The notes below the pieces were generated by a model. That model saw only the letters and a list, made by a program, of their open reading frames with translations, was not told the origin of the DNA and did no database searches. A program made the translations under genes and the position numbers. From Arcobacteraceae bacterium (lineage in GTDB: Bacteria; Campylobacterota; Campylobacteria; Campylobacterales; Arcobacteraceae), in the NCBI GenBank assembly GCA_023138835.1, contig JAGLOP010000007.1, positions 54,576-118,575 of the forward strand: a DNA stretch of 64,000 nt, given 5' to 3'. Shown piece by piece: positions 1-8,411 of the stretch. Position 1 is the first letter of the stretch. Every line of letters begins with the position of its first letter.

Positions 1-564
1 AGGTTGTTCTTTAAAACTGCTTGAGAATTTACCATCACAATCATATCCAAGTGCTTTTGCTGTAGCATACGCAGTTGTTGTTCCGCTTGGTACCGATTCT
101 GCCAAAATAATATAATCATTTTTACATTTATAATTTTTACCAAACTCCACAGCTTTTTCAAATAAAGCTAAAGCATCTATCTTTGCCCCTGTATCAATTG
201 ATTCACTTGGTTTTATATCAAAGTTATGTATTTTAAAATAGTCAAGTTTTGGTTCAACTTCAAGACCTAAATTAAGTATTTCAATATCCCCGTAAGGATT
301 AAGTAAGTGTACCGCACGAGTAATAAGCGCAGGAGTAGGTACACCTTTTGGAGTTTCGGCAATAATATCAAGACTTCGCACTTCCCCGCTGCATAAAAAC
401 TCACAATCAAGCGTAGGTGTAAGATATATTTTCCCCGGAATTCCTGCTTGTGTAATACCATCTATATTTGCTGTTGCTGTATTGCTAAGAGCTAACATAA
501 AAGTAGCTTTTTTACCTCGCAAACTTTCAATAAAATCAATTTTTCCTGTTATATTCTTTATCAT
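1..564 (-). CDS. cobT: Nicotinate-nucleotide-dimethylbenzimidazole phosphoribosyltransferase, archaeal/cyanobacterial type (3' end missing)
   Basis: Only the first 188 codons lie in the window; the gene runs off the left edge. The start is an ATG at 564 preceded by GGAG. The translation shows the pattern of the TIGR00303-type family, not the enteric CobT: SNTATANIDGITQAGIPG near residue 28, YLTPTLDCEFL, PKGVPTPALITRAVHLL, and the glycine/threonine-rich SVPSGTTTAYATAKALG near residue 161. The enzyme activates the lower-ligand base of cobalamin by transferring phosphoribose from nicotinate mononucleotide. It is the last visible gene of the corrinoid unit, 1 nt after the preceding membrane-protein gene. 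Its presence with bluB indicates dimethylbenzimidazole is made and attached here. Family call is firm; substrate specificity is inferred. Confidence 0.85.
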   Translation of the reverse strand, partial: MIKNITGKIDFIESLRGKKATFMLALSNTATANIDGITQAGIPGKIYLTPTLDCEFLCSGEVRSLDIIAETPKGVPTPALITRAVHLLNPYGDIEILNLGLEVEPKLDYFKIHNFDIKPSESIDTGAKIDALALFEKAVEFGKNYKCKNDYIILAESVPSGTTTAYATAKALGYDCDGKFSSSFKEQP

Positions 565-565
565 C

Positions 566-955
566 TTAACTCCTATAAAATTTGTAATTTTTGTAATAAT
601 TTATATTGTTTGTTAATAACCATGCAAGTAAACCAAACACCCAATATGTAAACCACTGTGATATCATCCCTATAAACCCATCTTCATAATAAAAATCTAC
701 AATTTGAAATACTAGAAAAAATAAAATTGTTGATTTTAAAGCTATAGTGTCAGTATTTGGTATAAATGAAATCAAAGTTAAATTTTGTAATTTATTTTTA
801 AAATAAAGTAATACTATAACAAGTATGATATTGACAGCAATTATAATATATTCACCTGATATAATTGCCAAAATCTTATCTTGCGTTAAAAATATATAAT
901 ATATACCACTTAGTATAAACAATGTTACGGTAAATAAACTTTTAAGATTTATCAT
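566..955 (-). CDS. Small integral membrane protein, unknown function, in corrinoid operon
   Basis: This is a 129-residue protein that is almost entirely hydrophobic. Four likely membrane segments are visible at about residues 6-23, 34-52, 72-88 and 97-113, with a lysine/tyrosine-rich C-terminus. I recognise no family motif. It overlaps the preceding 34-codon gene by 14 nt and stops 1 nt before cobT, so it is almost certainly translated as part of the corrinoid unit between bluB and cobT. A role in cobalt, corrinoid or base transport, or as an assembly partner of the late pathway enzymes, is a guess from position only. No signal peptide separate from the first membrane helix is seen. Confidence 0.7.
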   Translation of the reverse strand: MINLKSLFTVTLFILSGIYYIFLTQDKILAIISGEYIIIAVNIILVIVLLYFKNKLQNLTLISFIPNTDTIALKSTILFFLVFQIVDFYYEDGFIGMISQWFTYWVFGLLAWLLTNNINYYKNYKFYRS

Positions 956-1046
956 CAGAGTCTTTACTTTCCATTTTTTTTGTAAGTAATGCTAAGAGTA
1001 AAACTACTATTGTTATCATAGTGAAGCTGATTATTTCATTTTGCAT
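942..1046 (-). CDS. 34-residue single-span membrane peptide between bluB and the 129-residue membrane protein
   Basis: A short reading frame starts at ATG 1046 with an AAAGGATT ribosome-binding site about 8 nt upstream and ends at TAA 942-944. It overlaps the start of the downstream membrane-protein gene by 14 nt. It begins MQNEIISFTM, continues with a hydrophobic stretch rich in I, V and L at residues 5-22, and ends in a charged tail (KKMESKDSDDKS). The tight packing, good ribosome-binding site and clean single transmembrane profile support a real gene. The function is unknown; a partner of the overlapping membrane protein is the simplest idea. Confidence 0.55.
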   Translation of the reverse strand: MQNEIISFTMITIVVLLLALLTKKMESKDSDDKS

Positions 1047-1058
1047 ATTTTCAATCCT

Positions 1059-1682
1059 TTAAATATAAGTTACTGTTGTTTTTAAATTCATTTTTTTATT
1101 CCACTTCATAGTTTGTAATTCTGGAGTATTTAAAAACTCTTTAGGATAACCGACACATAAATATCCAATAAGTTTATACTCATTTGAAACATCTAATAAC
1201 TCATTAACTTTTTTAGGATTCAATATACTAACCCAACCAATACCAATATTAAGGCTTCTCGCCATTAACCACATATTTTGAATAGCACAAACTACACTGT
1301 ATTTACCCATTTGTTTTTGTGAAGTTTGTCCCAATATTTTTTTATTAGGTTTCTTATAATAAACAGCTATATTAACAGGAGCTTCTTTTATACCTTCAAG
1401 CTTTAAAGTATTATAAATTGGTCTGTTTTTAAAGTATTTTTTACTTTTATCATATTCTTTTTTAAAGTTTTTATACACTTTATTTTTGACCTCTTCATCT
1501 TTAATCACGATAAACTTCCAAGGTTGAGAAAATCCAACAGAAGGTGCATCTAAACCTGCTTGTAAGATTTTATTTAAATGCTTTTTCTTAATTTTTTTAG
1601 ATATAAAATTATTACCTCTTATATCTCTTCTTGCTATGATAATATCGTTTAAAATTTGTGATTGTTTTTTATTAAATTGCAT
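1059..1682 (-). CDS. bluB: 5,6-dimethylbenzimidazole synthase (BluB)
   Basis: This 207-residue flavoprotein of the nitroreductase fold belongs to the BluB family, which breaks down reduced FMN with oxygen to give 5,6-dimethylbenzimidazole, the lower ligand of cobalamin. Family signatures visible are RRDIRG at residues 18-23, APSVGFSQPWKF at 46-57 and ARSLNIGIGWVSIL near residue 141. It overlaps the 3' end of cbiA by 11 nt, implying translational coupling. Because BluB needs molecular oxygen, the cell probably sees oxygen at least sometimes. A general nitroreductase is the alternative, but the APSVGFSQPW signature and the corrinoid neighbours favour BluB. Confidence 0.9.
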   Translation of the reverse strand: MQFNKKQSQILNDIIIARRDIRGNNFISKKIKKKHLNKILQAGLDAPSVGFSQPWKFIVIKDEEVKNKVYKNFKKEYDKSKKYFKNRPIYNTLKLEGIKEAPVNIAVYYKKPNKKILGQTSQKQMGKYSVVCAIQNMWLMARSLNIGIGWVSILNPKKVNELLDVSNEYKLIGYLCVGYPKEFLNTPELQTMKWNKKMNLKTTVTYI

Positions 1683-2943
1683 CTATAAACCGCCTTTCCA
1701 ATAACTTTGTATTGTTTCTAAACATAGTATGTAAATATGTACCAAAGACTTTTTTATTCACACTTTGCCAACTTCCTACTTCCCCAACACTATTTTTAAC
1801 TTTAGATAAAACATCCAAACCATTTTTATTATCAACTGCTCTTGTATAGTGAAAACAATGTCCTTTAATCCCAGATTCATTATAATAATATCCAAGTCGA
1901 TTAAATCTTTTTTCTAAAGTAAATCCTACATCCAAAATATCACTCATATTTTTATCATATACTTTTTTTCCAAGATATAAAAGACCTGCACATTCCGCAT
2001 AAATTGGTTTAGTTAAACTATGTTTAATCAATGATTTTTTAAACCTCTTTGAATTTTTAATATTTTGATATGCAATATCACTTTCAACATATCCGCCACA
2101 AATATAAACTATATCACAATCTTTTGGTATAACTTCATCTTTGGTTGAATCAACTATGATTACTTCTTTAAAGACTTCTTTTAAAAATTGTAAATTATCA
2201 TAATAAAGAAAAGAGAAATTCTTATCACTAACAATTACTAGTTTATTATCAATTTGTTTTATTCTTTTAAATGGATATTTAGAACTTTTTTTCTTTTTAA
2301 CCTTACCTAAAAGTTTAATCTTATCTATATCAATATTTTTTAATACATCTTTACTGATTTGTTTAATTTTATCCAACTCTTTTAAATCAAGTCCTAGATG
2401 AGTATCATTTAAACTCTTTAAATTCTTTTCAATCCATCCTAAAACTATTATATCTTTATGGTCTTTTTTTAGTTGTTGTTTTATAAGTTCATAGTGCATA
2501 GAAGAAGATACTTTGTTTAAAACAACAGCTTTGATAGTATTGTCTTTTTTATACTCTAATAACCCCTTTAAAACAGCACTAATCGTAATATAACTACCAC
2601 TTGCATCAAGAACCAAAACAGTAGGAACATTTAAAAGTTTACTGACACTATAAGCACTACAACCTTTATCATCCCCATCATAAAAGCCCATCACACCTTC
2701 AAGTATAGATACTTTTTTGTCACTATAATGATTATAAAGCCATTTAACTTGGGGCTCATTCATAATAAAACTATCAAGATTTATACTAGAAGTTCCACAA
2801 ACTCTTTTATGAAATTGTGGATCAATAAAATCAGGTCCAATTTTAAAAGGTTGCACTGATTTTCTAAAGTGATAAAGTAAAGCAGTGGTCAAGATAGTTT
2901 TACCTTGATTTGATGCCGTTGCTGAGATACATAAATTTAACAT
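1672..2943 (-). CDS. cbiA: Cobyrinic acid a,c-diamide synthase
   Basis: This 423-residue protein is an ATP- and glutamine-dependent amidase that converts cobyrinic acid (or the hydrogenobyrinic form) to its a,c-diamide. The N-terminal ATP-binding domain shows ASNQGKT at residues 10-16 and KIGPDFIDP near 38. The C-terminal class I glutamine amidotransferase domain has the nucleophile Cys318 in AECAGLLYLG and a catalytic-position His405 in GTYLHTMF. The length is slightly under the usual 450. It lies 9 nt downstream of cobJ and overlaps bluB. Whether the pathway here is aerobic (CobB) or anaerobic (CbiA) cannot be told from this gene; the other ring-synthesis genes would lie outside the window. 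Confidence 0.93.
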   Translation of the reverse strand: MLNLCISATASNQGKTILTTALLYHFRKSVQPFKIGPDFIDPQFHKRVCGTSSINLDSFIMNEPQVKWLYNHYSDKKVSILEGVMGFYDGDDKGCSAYSVSKLLNVPTVLVLDASGSYITISAVLKGLLEYKKDNTIKAVVLNKVSSSMHYELIKQQLKKDHKDIIVLGWIEKNLKSLNDTHLGLDLKELDKIKQISKDVLKNIDIDKIKLLGKVKKKKSSKYPFKRIKQIDNKLVIVSDKNFSFLYYDNLQFLKEVFKEVIIVDSTKDEVIPKDCDIVYICGGYVESDIAYQNIKNSKRFKKSLIKHSLTKPIYAECAGLLYLGKKVYDKNMSDILDVGFTLEKRFNRLGYYYNESGIKGHCFHYTRAVDNKNGLDVLSKVKNSVGEVGSWQSVNKKVFGTYLHTMFRNNTKLLERRFIDAI

Positions 2944-2952
2944 ATTTTACTT

Positions 2953-3735
2953 TTACTTTAATTTACCATCTAATTCATACTTATTTAAATAACTTTTAGG
3001 AGTTAAAACCAAACCATTTTTAGTTAAGTGTGTATTTGAATTACCAACTATAATTAATGTTGACATAGATATCAATGGATTTTCAAGACCTTGAATAATT
3101 AATTCTTTTGTATTTGTAATAGTTATTTTTTCTTTTTCGTCACGACCTACATGAGAAGCAATAACAGCAATTCTCTCATCATATTTTTCTAAAGTTTTTA
3201 GAAAGTTTTGGTAAGGTTTGAAATGTTTTTTAGATTTTGGATTGTAAATTCCAAGTATAAAATCACCTTCTAATGCTAATTTAACTCTTTTATCAATTAA
3301 ATCTAAATTGGTTAATTTATCAGATAAAGAAATTACTGCAAAATCACCGGATACAGGTGCTCCTACTTTTGATGCAGCTGCTAAAAATGAAGTAACTCCG
3401 GGAAGTGAAATAAGCTCTATTTCATCCCATAAATCTTTTTCATCCATAAGTTCAACCACTACAGCAGCTACTCCAAATACATTTGCATCTCCATTTGAAA
3501 TAATACAAGTGATTTTTCCTTGTTTTGCATATTCGATTGCCTGAGCACATCTTTGGATCTCATGAGTCATACCAGAGGTATAAAGCTCCTTTCCCTCTAA
3601 AATGGACTCCAGTTCTCTAGCATATTTGCTGTAAGATACTACAACTTCACAATCACTAATTGCCTCTTTTGCTTCAGGGGTAAGATAGTTTAATCCACCA
3701 GCTCCACTTGATACGATATATAATTTGTTCTTCAT
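2953..3735 (-). CDS. cobJ: Precorrin-3B/cobalt-factor III C17-methyltransferase
   Basis: The 260-residue product matches the CobJ/CbiH family of S-adenosylmethionine-dependent tetrapyrrole methylases, which methylate C17 with ring contraction. Visible features are YIVSSGAGGLNYLTPEA at the N-terminus, ISNGDANVFGVAAVV near residue 99, SLPGVTSFLAAASKVGAP near 129, GIYNPKSKKH near 182 and AVIASHVGRDEEK-like AVIASHVGRDEKEK near 210. It is 4 nt downstream of btuC and 9 nt upstream of cbiA, so an uptake gene and a biosynthesis gene share one message. This is the only ring methyltransferase in view. Confidence 0.93.
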   Translation of the reverse strand: MKNKLYIVSSGAGGLNYLTPEAKEAISDCEVVVSYSKYARELESILEGKELYTSGMTHEIQRCAQAIEYAKQGKITCIISNGDANVFGVAAVVVELMDEKDLWDEIELISLPGVTSFLAAASKVGAPVSGDFAVISLSDKLTNLDLIDKRVKLALEGDFILGIYNPKSKKHFKPYQNFLKTLEKYDERIAVIASHVGRDEKEKITITNTKELIIQGLENPLISMSTLIIVGNSNTHLTKNGLVLTPKSYLNKYELDGKLK

Positions 3736-3739
3736 AAAA

Positions 3740-4687
3740 TTATTCTCTCTTTTTGTTAATAATCAAATATATAAAAAATGGCGCACCTAAAAATGAGGTA
3801 ACTACACCTATTGGTATATCTGAAGTTGTTCCTAAATTTCGTGCAATCATATCACAAAATACTAAGAATACACCGCCATAAAAAAATATTGGCAATATTA
3901 GCTTTTCAGCACTTTGTTTATATATTATTTTCAAGATATGCGGTACTATCAAACCTACAAATCCAATAGGTCCTGTGATACTGACAGCAACTCCAACAGC
4001 TATTGAAACTCCTAAAAGCAGAGTGTAGTTTACTTTTTTTACATTTATCCCTTTTAATTGGGAAAATTGGTATGAAGTTAATAATAATTTTAATTCATAT
4101 TTGTATCTTAATATAAGCACTAAAAGTAAAATACCAGTAAGTGCCATAATGTAAACATCATCAAAGCCAACTATATCTAAACTTCCCATTGTAAATCGAA
4201 CTATTTCATAACTTTCTTGTAAATCACTGATAAAAAACAGCACCATCAAAGCAGCACTATAAAAAAAGGATAAAGCAATACCAACTAAAAGTAAAGATGA
4301 TGTTTCACTTTTTTGAAATCTTGATGAGAGTATAAATAATATGACAATAGTAAGCATAGCCCCTAAAAAAGCAAAAAAAGATATAAAAGATGCAAAGCCT
4401 AGAACTATTCCAATAGCTGTAAAAAGTGTTGCTCCTGAAGCAACACCAAGGGTAAAGGGTGTACTCATAGGATTTCTAAAAATAGTTTGAAATATAAGCC
4501 CGCTTAGAGCTAAAATTCCACCAACAAAAAAAGCTAATGTAGTTCGCGGAAATCGAATATCCCAAAAGATTTGATAATCCATTTTGTTAGTGTCTAGTAT
4601 GTTTGCCAAACTTATTTCAATTTGTCCAAAGAATGGAGAGGTACAAACTATGATAATTGAAAGTAGAATTATTAAATTTTTGTGCAT
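3740..4687 (-). CDS. btuC: Vitamin B12 ABC transporter permease
   Basis: This 315-residue protein of the FecCD/BtuC permease family has about nine to ten membrane segments, with a first helix starting at residue 4 and a final helix just before KKRE. Family signatures are RFPRTTLAFFVGGILALSG near residue 47, NPMSTPFTLGVASGATLF near 72 and the coupling-helix region SITGPIGFVGLIVPHILK near 236. It forms the inner-membrane channel with the ATPase encoded just upstream. The family also moves iron chelates and heme; the corrinoid assignment rests on the flanking btuB, btuF, cobJ and bluB genes. Confidence 0.88.
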   Translation of the reverse strand: MHKNLIILLSIIIVCTSPFFGQIEISLANILDTNKMDYQIFWDIRFPRTTLAFFVGGILALSGLIFQTIFRNPMSTPFTLGVASGATLFTAIGIVLGFASFISFFAFLGAMLTIVILFILSSRFQKSETSSLLLVGIALSFFYSAALMVLFFISDLQESYEIVRFTMGSLDIVGFDDVYIMALTGILLLVLILRYKYELKLLLTSYQFSQLKGINVKKVNYTLLLGVSIAVGVAVSITGPIGFVGLIVPHILKIIYKQSAEKLILPIFFYGGVFLVFCDMIARNLGTTSDIPIGVVTSFLGAPFFIYLIINKKRE

Positions 4688-4706
4688 AGCAATTCCTTTA
4701 CAGTCA

Positions 4707-5399
4707 TCATAAATCTACTACTATATGATTATTAATTCTTCGTACACTTTTATTGAAAAACATATCTAAATTATCACTGTTAAAAAACTCATCATTAGAA
4801 CCAAAAAACTTAATTTTGCCATCTTCTAAATATAATACATCGTACCCTAATTTAAAAGCTAAATTTAGGTTGTGAGTTATGATAACTTTATTTTGTAAAA
4901 GCTGTTCATTTTTCAATAACTCATAAACCATTTTAACTCTTACAGGGTCAAGATTACTCGTAAGTTCATCAAATATTGTAAATTTGGCATTATGTAATAT
5001 AGAACCAGCCATCAGCGTCAGCTGAGCTTCCCCACTACTTAAATGTTTGCAAGATTTATTTTTAAGATAACTAATATTTAAAAATTCAAGAACCTCATCA
5101 ACAGAATGATTACCATACAAACAATTCAACTCTAAAAACTCTAATACATTAATAAACTCATCAAATATATCAAGCCCTACAGGGATATAATTAATCAATT
5201 TAGTTCTGGCACTTCCGTAAAGTTGTGAAGGATTTTTATCTTCACAACTTACTGTATCACTTGGTATTAAGCCACTCAGAACACGAGCTAGTGTAGTTTT
5301 ACCTGAACCGTTTGAACCTAAAATAATAAGGTTTTTGCCCTCAAGATCAAATGATATATCTTCTAATATATAATTAGTGTAGTTGTTTATTTTTAGCAT
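4707..5399 (-). CDS. btuD: Vitamin B12 ABC transporter ATP-binding protein
   Basis: This 230-residue ABC ATPase energises BtuC. Walker A is GSNGSGKTT at residues 28-36, the signature motif is LSSGEAQ at 120-126, Walker B is TIFDE at 141-145 and the switch histidine is His176 in ITHN. The Q-loop position reads YIPVG where PQ is usual, so the conserved glutamine appears replaced by valine; alignment should confirm this. The gene overlaps the 3' end of btuF by 26 nt and sits 19 nt before btuC. It is shorter than many FecE-type subunits (about 255 residues). Confidence 0.88.
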   Translation of the reverse strand: MLKINNYTNYILEDISFDLEGKNLIILGSNGSGKTTLARVLSGLIPSDTVSCEDKNPSQLYGSARTKLINYIPVGLDIFDEFINVLEFLELNCLYGNHSVDEVLEFLNISYLKNKSCKHLSSGEAQLTLMAGSILHNAKFTIFDELTSNLDPVRVKMVYELLKNEQLLQNKVIITHNLNLAFKLGYDVLYLEDGKIKFFGSNDEFFNSDNLDMFFNKSVRRINNHIVVDL

Positions 5400-6231
5400 C
5401 TAATAAAAATCCTCTAAAATCTTCTAAAAATAATCTTAATCTGTCACTTGCAATTCCTGCATAGTGTTTATCAAGTACATAGATACTTTTTGTCTTTTTA
5501 GCATTTATAGGTAAGCTTAACCAAGGTTTTATAAGGTCTTGTTTGGTTAGTCCTTTTTTCTTGGTAAAAGGGGCTATTAATATTACTATATCAGGATTAG
5601 TTGCAATTATATTTTCCATATTTAAAATAGGTTGTCCTATTCTTTTGCTTATAAAAGCATTTGTATTACCGCTAAGATTTATAATATCATCAAAATACAG
5701 ATTTTGTCCTGCTACAAAAATTCTTTTTTCTAAACTTAGATTATGTCCAATAACCATTAAAATCTTTTTATTATTAACTATATTTTTAGTTTGATTTAAT
5801 TTATGCTCTAATTCTTTTAAAATATTTAAAGCCTTTTTAGGTTTACCTAAAATATTCCCTATATCTTTAATAGTGGCTGTAATACTATCTAGTCTATCAA
5901 GTTTGACCACTTTGGTTTCTATGCCAAGGTAATTTAGCTTTTTTGATAGTTTAATGCTGCTATGCTGCATAATAACAATATCAGGTTTTAAACTTATGAT
6001 TTTTTCTAAAGACGGGGAAAAATATCCCCCAACTTTTTGTTTGCTTTTTGCTGCTTCTGGATAATTACAAAATGTGGTATTTCCTACTATTTTATCTCCA
6101 TCACCTAGAGCATAAATTATCTCATTTATAGATGGACTTAAAGCGATAATTCTATCATAGGCATATAAATTTAATGATATACAAAATAATAAAATAGCTT
6201 TTAATAACAAGATGATACCTTTAGTGACCAT
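5374..6231 (-). CDS. btuF: Periplasmic cobalamin-binding protein
   Basis: This 285-residue protein is a class III (BtuF/FhuD-type) substrate-binding protein with an N-terminal signal peptide ending near NLYAYD and the typical RIIALSPSINEIIYALG opening. Other family features are VGNTTFCNYPEAAK, VGGYFSPSLEKIISLKPDIVI and the second-lobe IIATNPDIVILIAP. The gene overlaps both neighbours: 31 nt with the DUF4430 gene upstream and 26 nt with btuD downstream. The ATG at 6231 has no obvious ribosome-binding site, while a TTG at 6210 has AAAGG about 7 nt upstream and gives a more typical signal peptide (MLLKAILLFCISL), so the true start may be 6210. The ligand is inferred from context. Confidence 0.88.
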   Translation of the reverse strand: MVTKGIILLLKAILLFCISLNLYAYDRIIALSPSINEIIYALGDGDKIVGNTTFCNYPEAAKSKQKVGGYFSPSLEKIISLKPDIVIMQHSSIKLSKKLNYLGIETKVVKLDRLDSITATIKDIGNILGKPKKALNILKELEHKLNQTKNIVNNKKILMVIGHNLSLEKRIFVAGQNLYFDDIINLSGNTNAFISKRIGQPILNMENIIATNPDIVILIAPFTKKKGLTKQDLIKPWLSLPINAKKTKSIYVLDKHYAGIASDRLRLFLEDFRGFLLDAKNKQLH

Positions 6232-6545
6232 GTCATTTTATTTGCATCTTTTAATACATAATTTGATGCCATTTTATTTGTTGATTTATTGTTTACAGTA
6301 TAAAACCATCCAAATTTACCAACTTGTGATTTTACACCGTCAACTGATCTTACAAATAAAAATTTACCTGCTTTAGTTGCTTTAACATCAGAGACTTTTT
6401 TTAATAAATTCATTGCAGTCATACCATCTTCATATGTTGTTTTTATTATCTTATCAGGTATTTGATTATTGTACTTAATAGTTACAGTAATATCATTCGC
6501 AAAACTAAATATAGAAAGTAAAATTAGTATATTTAAAATTTTCAT
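6201..6545 (-). CDS. Exported DUF4430 (transcobalamin-like domain) protein
   Basis: This 114-residue protein consists of a signal peptide (first 16 residues, ending SFAND) followed by a single domain of the DUF4430 type. The pattern DGMTAMNLLKKVSDV, then FLFVRSVDGV, then GKFGWFYTVNNKS is typical of this family, which is related to the C-terminal cobalamin-contacting domain of animal transcobalamin. No lipobox cysteine is present, so the protein should be soluble in the periplasm. It is sandwiched between btuB and btuF with overlapping ends on both sides. A role in catching or handing over corrinoid between BtuB and BtuF is inferred, not shown. Confidence 0.8.
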   Translation of the reverse strand: MKILNILILLSIFSFANDITVTIKYNNQIPDKIIKTTYEDGMTAMNLLKKVSDVKATKAGKFLFVRSVDGVKSQVGKFGWFYTVNNKSTNKMASNYVLKDANKMTWSLKVSSCY

Positions 6546-8371
6546 TAGAATTCAACCTTTATACCTGCATAAAATGCTCTTGGACTTGTAGCATATCCGT
6601 CTACTGTTTGATAATATTTATTTGTAATATTATCAATTTTAGCATATAAAGAGATATTTTGTTTTATATCATAATTTGTTACAACATTAAATAGTGTATA
6701 TTTTCCAGTTTGTGCACCTTGCTTATCATCTGAATTATATCGCTCACCCACATACTCACCGTTTAGTCCGATATGAAGTTTATCTATACCATAATAGTCA
6801 ATATTAAGTTTTGCTGTTTCTTGTGCAATTCTTTTTAAATCTTTTCCATCTTTATCTTTTGAAGATAATGTTGTGTAACTTGCAAGGATTGAAATATCAT
6901 CATTTATAGTAGTAATGTACTCTGCTTCGTACCCCTTTGTAGTGGATATACCAGTTCTATTTTCATAACCATCAGTTGCGTTTACATATGAGATCATATC
7001 ATCAACCTCTGTATTAAACTTTGTGATTTTAAAGTTTTTATAGTTTAATGATATATCATATGATGTGATTGATTCAGGATTTACATTTTGATTATAGGTG
7101 GGTTTGCCGTAAAGATGAGATACGTTTGGTACTTTATATGCTGTTCCATAATTTAAAGATGTAGTAAAGTCCTTAATATTTTCATGAAAATGTTTTACAC
7201 CAATCTTACCTGTTGTTTTATTATTAAATGCACTGTAGTTATCTTTTCTAATCGATTCAGTTACTATAGTTTTACCACCAGTTAATCCGTTAAAAATATT
7301 GGTATTTGAAATAAATATTGCATCACTTTTATAGTTTTTATTTAAAGTTGAGGTACCATATTCATCTGTATTAAATGTTGTATTTTCTATACCAAACAGT
7401 ATAAAGTCATCGTTGTTATAAGAGATATTAGATTTTAAACCATATTCTTTTATATCACCAATATAATTTGTAACACTTGTTTCTGTGTACTTTCGATTGA
7501 AAGTTGATTTTTTAGCGTATATATCAAGTTCATTAATATTATTTATATGATTAAAATTTAATGATGTAAATTTACTTTTTGATTCTTTTGTGTAGCTTGT
7601 ATCAGCATTATATTTATCATATTCACTATTTGTATCTATTATTGTATGTTGAATATTGATCTTATTACTTTCATTAATCTTATAATCAAACTTTGCTGAT
7701 GTTGTAGTATTTCTATATCCGTCATCTTCGAAATTATCAATATCAACCCCATTGGTTGCATATGAAGTAAATCCATCAGTATCAACTACATTTGTACTTA
7801 GTTTAAAGCTATATTTATCTGTTTTATTAGATATTGTAGCTCCATATTTTTTAGTATTGAAACTTCCAACTTCACTATAAGCTGATCCATGAATACCTTT
7901 TTTGGCTGATTTTGTGATAATATTAATTACACCTGCAGCTGCATCTGCTCCCCAAACTCCACTTTGAGCACCTTTTATTACCTCAATTTGTTCAATATCC
8001 TCTATCATAAGATGATTAAATGCAGCACCATATAAGCTATCTGTTGGATCGTTGTATCTTATTCCATCAATCAATACTAATACTCTCTTTGAATGCATAC
8101 CTCTTATATTTATGTTTGTAGTAGCACCTAAACCACCTTGTTGGGTAAAACTAATTCCAGCTATACTATTTAAAGCTTGTGCTACCGTTGTATAATGTTT
8201 CTCTTCTAATTCAATATTTGTGATAACATTAACATTTGATGTTACATCCTGAATTGATTGTTCTGTTTTTGTAGCACTAATAACTGTTATCGTACCCAGA
8301 TCTTCATTTGCGTTAATTGTTGTAGCCAATAATAAACTAGCCAACAAACTAGTTTTAATTCTTTTTTTCAT
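6545..8371 (-). CDS. btuB: TonB-dependent vitamin B12 receptor
   Basis: This 608-residue outer-membrane receptor starts with a signal peptide (about residues 1-21), a TonB-box-like segment (LGTITVISATKTEQ), a plug domain with NINIRGMHSKRVLVLIDG and VIKGAQSGVWGADAAAGVIN, and a beta-barrel ending in the required C-terminal phenylalanine (GIKVEF). Length and plug motifs fit BtuB (E. coli protein 614 residues) better than siderophore receptors. Its stop overlaps the DUF4430 start (TAATG). The 40-nt gap upstream is too short for a cobalamin riboswitch, and the 56-codon gene in front shows no B12-box, so regulation is not explained by a visible element. Confidence 0.9.
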   Translation of the reverse strand: MKKRIKTSLLASLLLATTINANEDLGTITVISATKTEQSIQDVTSNVNVITNIELEEKHYTTVAQALNSIAGISFTQQGGLGATTNINIRGMHSKRVLVLIDGIRYNDPTDSLYGAAFNHLMIEDIEQIEVIKGAQSGVWGADAAAGVINIITKSAKKGIHGSAYSEVGSFNTKKYGATISNKTDKYSFKLSTNVVDTDGFTSYATNGVDIDNFEDDGYRNTTTSAKFDYKINESNKINIQHTIIDTNSEYDKYNADTSYTKESKSKFTSLNFNHINNINELDIYAKKSTFNRKYTETSVTNYIGDIKEYGLKSNISYNNDDFILFGIENTTFNTDEYGTSTLNKNYKSDAIFISNTNIFNGLTGGKTIVTESIRKDNYSAFNNKTTGKIGVKHFHENIKDFTTSLNYGTAYKVPNVSHLYGKPTYNQNVNPESITSYDISLNYKNFKITKFNTEVDDMISYVNATDGYENRTGISTTKGYEAEYITTINDDISILASYTTLSSKDKDGKDLKRIAQETAKLNIDYYGIDKLHIGLNGEYVGERYNSDDKQGAQTGKYTLFNVVTNYDIKQNISLYAKIDNITNKYYQTVDGYATSPRAFYAGIKVEF

Positions 8372-8411
8372 TGATATTTCCTATATAATTTTAATTTGTG
8401 TATGTTATTTA

